A DNA stretch of 19,031 bases, from contig JAZNDR010000024.1 of assembly GCA_045588185.1 (NCBI GenBank), positions 1 to 19,031 of the forward strand, given 5' to 3'. The stretch comes from Scatosoma sp045588185. Its GTDB lineage: Bacteria > Bacillota > Clostridia > Christensenellales > Borkfalkiaceae. How positions within the stretch are numbered: position 1 is the first letter of the stretch; every line of letters begins with the position of its first letter. The position numbers and the translations under genes were made by a program. Below the pieces are notes generated by a model, which saw nothing but the letters and a program-made list of their open reading frames with translations, did not search any database and had not been told where the DNA came from. Shown here in pieces: positions 16,291 through 19,031 of the stretch.

Positions 16291-18780
16291 TCAGGCTATC
16301 GTAAAAAAACAGGTTACCGTATTATTTTGCCCGTCTACACTGATAACAGGATTCACCATTCTCTTTCCTACCGTTGCGCCCGTTGCCCAAAGCGTTACAG
16401 GTGTTTTTTCGAAATCCAAATTCGAAACGTTAAATTTAATCGTAACCGTAAAGCTCGTAACCCCGCCTTCGGTGTTTACGCTTTGCGATTCAATTGCATA
16501 GTTTCTAATCGACGTATCGTTCAAACCGTCTTCATTGGTTATCACGGACAAAACGTAGTTTTCTTGCGCGTCTACACTATACGCAAGGTTTACCGTATTA
16601 CCGATATATTGCGCAAGCACGCCGTCTTTCTCGTAGCCGTCATTGTATGCGTCCACCGCTATATCGTAAATCGAACGCGAATTTTTATCTTTGCTATACG
16701 CCGTTACAAGCACGTTTTCCGTACCGCCGTCTTGATAGGTTACTTTCACATACGCTCTTGCAGAGAACTCTCTATTATAGTTGGAATACAGCACGTTCGT
16801 AAGCGTAATATGATAATAGGTATACCCGTCGTTCTTTTCAAGCCCCTCGGAAAGAACGATGTCCTTCGCCGTTGCTTCCGTAAGGTCGAACTCGCCGTCA
16901 ATCTTATCCGTAGGAATTAAAACGCCGTGTAACTCCGCTTTGTCGCCAAGTGCGGCAAATTCCGAAGTTTTTACCTTTACCGTGAAGCGAAGACCGCCGT
17001 TATAATCTTGGTCAATTTTAAGTCTTGCGCTTGCGCCGTCAAGCATATCCACGTCCATACAAACCGCTTTTACGGTAATATTACCATCTGCTTCAATGCT
17101 ATCGCCTGCCGCATAAAGCGCACCGTTATATTCCCAACCAACGAAATCCGCGACCTTGCTTTCCGGTAAAACGTAGCTTGCGCCTGCAACGTATTGTTTC
17201 GTGCCGATTACGCTTCCTTCCGCATTTTGCATCGTAAGCGTTTTCGTTGAAATATTGAAATATTCAAATAAAGCCGCTTTATATACACAATTATCAGCTA
17301 CGCCCATAATAACTTCTTCAAGCGTCATTTTCGGCGCTACATAATTGAACGTGATTTTCGTAGGGCCATTATTGATGTTTGGATAAATTACCGCATATTG
17401 TCCTTTCGCGGCAGGCGTATTTGCCGTACCTACCTGCGAGCCTACTAACTCCAAAGCCCCGTCCGTGAGCTTGAAAAGATACCATTTATACGTAGCTATT
17501 GCCGTCGTCGTTGCACTGCCGGGTTCAAAACCAACAATCGTAATATATTCGGTATTATCATCTACACGACCAATACCGGGCAATAAGCCAGTATTCGTTG
17601 CGCCGTTACCGTAATAATATTGACTGTGGCTTAAAAGCCCGTTTGCGCCCATCAACGCGCCCCAAGTAGCACCCCATGTACCATCACTTGATTTATATGT
17701 TTGATAAGATTGATATAAACCGATACCCGCAGTTGTGTACGTTGCGTCCGTAGACCACGTATCATACGCTTGGGTCGCATTTACCGCAAAGTTAGGAATA
17801 TTTTTTCCCGTATGTTGAACGAGGAAATAGGTTGAAACCGCCTCGCCGTCTTTAAAGCCGTCAAACAACATATAATCTTGTTTTACACCAGAAGCAGAAG
17901 CCCCTTCTGTTAAATCTACTCTATTCAATGATGCTTCGTCGCCAATCGGAGCATAAATACCGTGCGCATTCATAAGTTGCGTTTTATAAGCGTAATCGGA
18001 AGAAATTCCGTTCAACAAACCGCCAAGCGTTGCGGCAGGCGTTGCATAATTAAACGAAATGGATTCCTTACCCGTCGTTGCTTCCGCAGCGGCATTACCG
18101 ATATTCCCGTAAATTACCGCCTTACTGCCCGTCGGCGTAGACGTACCAACGGTAAATTCATACGTACCCACTTCGTTAAGCGTTCCGTTATCTACCGAAT
18201 ACAGGTAATAGCTAATCCCTTTTTGCGTAGCGCCGTCCGCACGATCCCAACCGAGTATCATAATATATTCGGTCTCCGCGTTAATGCTCGACATACCCAT
18301 CGGCGCGTCTCCCGTCATTGCGGTAAGTTTATCCGAATTCTTATTCAACGTACCGTGGCTCGAAGTCGTATTCAAACTATTTGCAACAACCATACCGCCT
18401 GCGCCATAACCTTGATTTGTTTCGTGCGTGCTGGCAAGGACGATACCTGCGCCGCCATCGGTAGCATTCCACATGTCCTTATTCCAGGTTGCGTATCCGC
18501 CTTTTGCGTTTACGGCAAAGTTCGGCACGTTCTTTCCCGTAAAGTGCGTCAAGAACCATACGTCATCGTTTAAGCCGTCAAACTCGATATAGTCTACGTT
18601 GCTCGCAATGCCCTTGTTGGACGCTTCGATTCGATTCAACGTAGCCGATTGCAAACCGACAACCGTTGAAGCTTCTGCCGCCGCTTGGGTTTGCGTGTTT
18701 AATTGCGACAACCCGAAAACGGAGCAAACTGCCGCAACAAACGTGCATACCGAAGCCCAAATTTTGTTCTTTGTTCTCAT
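16291..18780 (-). CDS. Secreted multidomain protein with two tandem repeat domains and InlB-like segment
   Basis: The 829-residue product is the first gene of the operon. Residues 1-36 form a Sec signal (MRTKNKIWAS, hydrophobic core, likely cleavage after the TQAAA region); there is no lipobox. Two beta-rich repeats follow. Repeat A (about 44-275) has YIEFDGL, HFTGKNVPNFAVNA, VIYGNI and a final TLGGLLNGISSDYAYKTQL. Repeat B (about 282-511) has YMLFDGF, QHTGKNIPNFAVNA, VIYPNI and TLEEVIMGVADNCVYKAAL. Residues about 514-573 resemble an InlB/Listeria-Bacteroides repeat (VIGTKQYVAG..FVGWEYNGALYAAGD). Residues about 578-745 carry a Clostridia surface-protein pattern (MLDGASARLK, GGLRFTV, YNREFSARAYVKVTY, NSRSIYDIAVDAY). 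A final beta segment follows to 829. No LPXTG or SLH anchor is seen. An AAGGAG site lies 9 bases before ATG 18780; an upstream in-frame ATG at 18846 would precede the predicted transcription start. Likely role: binding glycan outside the cell. Confidence 0.82.
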   Translation of the reverse strand: MRTKNKIWASVCTFVAAVCSVFGLSQLNTQTQAAAEASTVVGLQSATLNRIEASNKGIASNVDYIEFDGLNDDVWFLTHFTGKNVPNFAVNAKGGYATWNKDMWNATDGGAGIVLASTHETNQGYGAGGMVVANSLNTTSSHGTLNKNSDKLTAMTGDAPMGMSSINAETEYIMILGWDRADGATQKGISYYLYSVDNGTLNEVGTYEFTVGTSTPTGSKAVIYGNIGNAAAEATTGKESISFNYATPAATLGGLLNGISSDYAYKTQLMNAHGIYAPIGDEASLNRVDLTEGASASGVKQDYMLFDGFKDGEAVSTYFLVQHTGKNIPNFAVNATQAYDTWSTDATYTTAGIGLYQSYQTYKSSDGTWGATWGALMGANGLLSHSQYYYGNGATNTGLLPGIGRVDDNTEYITIVGFEPGSATTTAIATYKWYLFKLTDGALELVGSQVGTANTPAAKGQYAVIYPNINNGPTKITFNYVAPKMTLEEVIMGVADNCVYKAALFEYFNISTKTLTMQNAEGSVIGTKQYVAGASYVLPESKVADFVGWEYNGALYAAGDSIEADGNITVKAVCMDVDMLDGASARLKIDQDYNGGLRFTVKVKTSEFAALGDKAELHGVLIPTDKIDGEFDLTEATAKDIVLSEGLEKNDGYTYYHITLTNVLYSNYNREFSARAYVKVTYQDGGTENVLVTAYSKDKNSRSIYDIAVDAYNDGYEKDGVLAQYIGNTVNLAYSVDAQENYVLSVITNEDGLNDTSIRNYAIESQSVNTEGGVTSFTVTIKFNVSNLDFEKTPVTLWATGATVGKRMVNPVISVDGQNNTVTCFFTIA

Positions 18781-18789
18781 AAATCCTTT

Positions 18790-18795
18790 CTCCTT
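18790..18795 (-). promoter_or_regulatory. Ribosome binding site deciding the start of the 829-residue protein
   Basis: AAGGAG on the minus strand lies 9 bases before ATG 18780, and the frame then opens directly into a signal peptide. This supports the start at 18780 over the ATG at 18846. Confidence 0.75.
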
Positions 18796-18813
18796 ATAAT
18801 GATTTATTGTGCT

Positions 18814-18839
18814 TGACAAATGACAACTATCCATTGTCG
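18814..18839 (-). promoter_or_regulatory. TGACAA/TTGTC repeat cluster at the transcription start, possible operator
   Basis: In plus-strand order, TGACAA (18814-18819) and TGACAA (18821-18826) are direct repeats one base apart, and TTGTCG (18834-18839) is inverted to them. GACAA and TTGTC thus form a 5-bp dyad with a 7-base centre. The cluster begins at or just after the predicted transcription start, a common place for a repressor operator in sugar operons, or it could form an RNA hairpin in the 5' leader. The cognate regulator is not in the window. Confidence 0.4.
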
Positions 18840-18845
18840 TTTCCA

Positions 18846-18874
18846 ATTATATCATCAATAGATAATCATTTCAA
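18846..18874 (-). promoter_or_regulatory. Sigma-A promoter of the whole operon
   Basis: On the minus strand the -35 box is TTGAAA (18874-18869), the spacer is exactly 17 bases, and the -10 box is a perfect TATAAT (18851-18846). The predicted start lies near 18839, giving a leader of about 58 bases. The region upstream is rich in A/T tracts that could serve as an UP element. This is the best promoter in the window; no comparable one was seen at any later gene boundary. Confidence 0.8.
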
Positions 18875-19031
18875 GGTGTTTTCTTGATTTATTGTTATTA
18901 TTTTTTGACCTATTTTTTCCCAAAAAAAGCATTTCCTCTCAGAAAAAAATTGCAAATTTGTTAAAACTGTATTTTTGAATATTTTTTTGTGAATTTTTAT
19001 CATTTTATTGTTTCTTTTAAGTCGGATCGTA
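18875..19031. other. AT-rich non-coding flank
   Basis: This stretch up to the right edge is very AT-rich, with several A and T tracts on both strands. I see no open reading frame with a ribosome binding site, no RNA gene and no convincing hairpin terminator. It is probably the upstream regulatory region and boundary of the operon. Confidence 0.6.

Noticed and set aside
17962..18573. A 203-residue plus-strand open frame (and a 197-residue one at 16327-16920)
   Set aside because: Both are antisense to the 829-aa protein, Arg/Ile/His-rich as expected for a shadow frame, without start signals. The sense frame has a signal peptide, repeats and a promoter.
18838..18845. CcpA catabolite-repression (cre) site at the promoter
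   Set aside because: Only the left half (TGGAAACG) fits the consensus; the right half has mismatches at the key positions, so I do not annotate it.
18781..18846. An upstream start extending the secreted protein by 22 residues
   Set aside because: That ATG overlaps the -10 box and lies before the predicted transcription start. The extension would bury the signal peptide, and the AAGGAG site fits ATG 18780.

Overview
The window is about 19 kb of a carbohydrate-utilisation locus from what looks like a Gram-positive anaerobe of the class Clostridia. Strong AGGAGG-type ribosome binding sites, Sec/lipobox lipoproteins, a CUT1-type sugar ABC transporter and a Firmicutes-style multidomain surface protein support this. 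A finer placement (for example Christensenellales-like gut bacteria) would only be a guess. Every gene I can support lies on the minus strand, so transcription runs from the right edge to the left. The only gene-poor stretch is the AT-rich 250 bases at the right end, which hold a clear sigma-A promoter (TTGAAA, 17 bp, TATAAT) and a cluster of TGACAA/TTGTC repeats that may be an operator.

Order of transcription, right to left: (1) an 829-aa secreted protein with two copies of a beta-rich repeat, an InlB-like segment and a C-terminal surface-protein domain; (2) a 483-aa TIM-barrel, glycosidase-like protein without a signal peptide; (3) a 34-aa small protein with a very good ribosome binding site; (4) a 908-aa cytosolic protein with a GH20b-like N-terminal domain; (5) the solute-binding lipoprotein and two permeases of a CUT1 sugar transporter; (6) a 620-aa lipoprotein with Fn3-like domains and a third copy of the repeat domain; (7) a 527-aa lipoprotein that is the secreted paralogue of item 2. 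A 16-bp perfect hairpin with a U-rich 3' side follows. Beyond it lie a GH78 alpha-L-rhamnosidase, a CapA-like metallophosphoesterase-fold protein and a serine beta-lactamase-like hydrolase that runs off the left edge.

The suggested logic (inference) is that the secreted and lipid-anchored proteins bind and trim a rhamnose-containing glycan at the cell surface. The CUT1 transporter imports oligosaccharides, probably using an ATPase encoded elsewhere. The signal-less enzymes (908-aa GH20-like protein, 483-aa TIM barrel, GH78, CapA-like protein, serine hydrolase) would finish degradation and remove substituents in the cytoplasm. No transcriptional regulator, rhamnose catabolic gene, mobile element, CRISPR array, tRNA or rRNA is visible.

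The least explained parts are the shared repeat domain (three copies in two proteins), the secreted/cytosolic pair of DEP-motif TIM barrels with no evident second catalytic Glu, and the 34-aa protein that sits 5 bases ahead of a large enzyme gene with no good ribosome binding site of its own.
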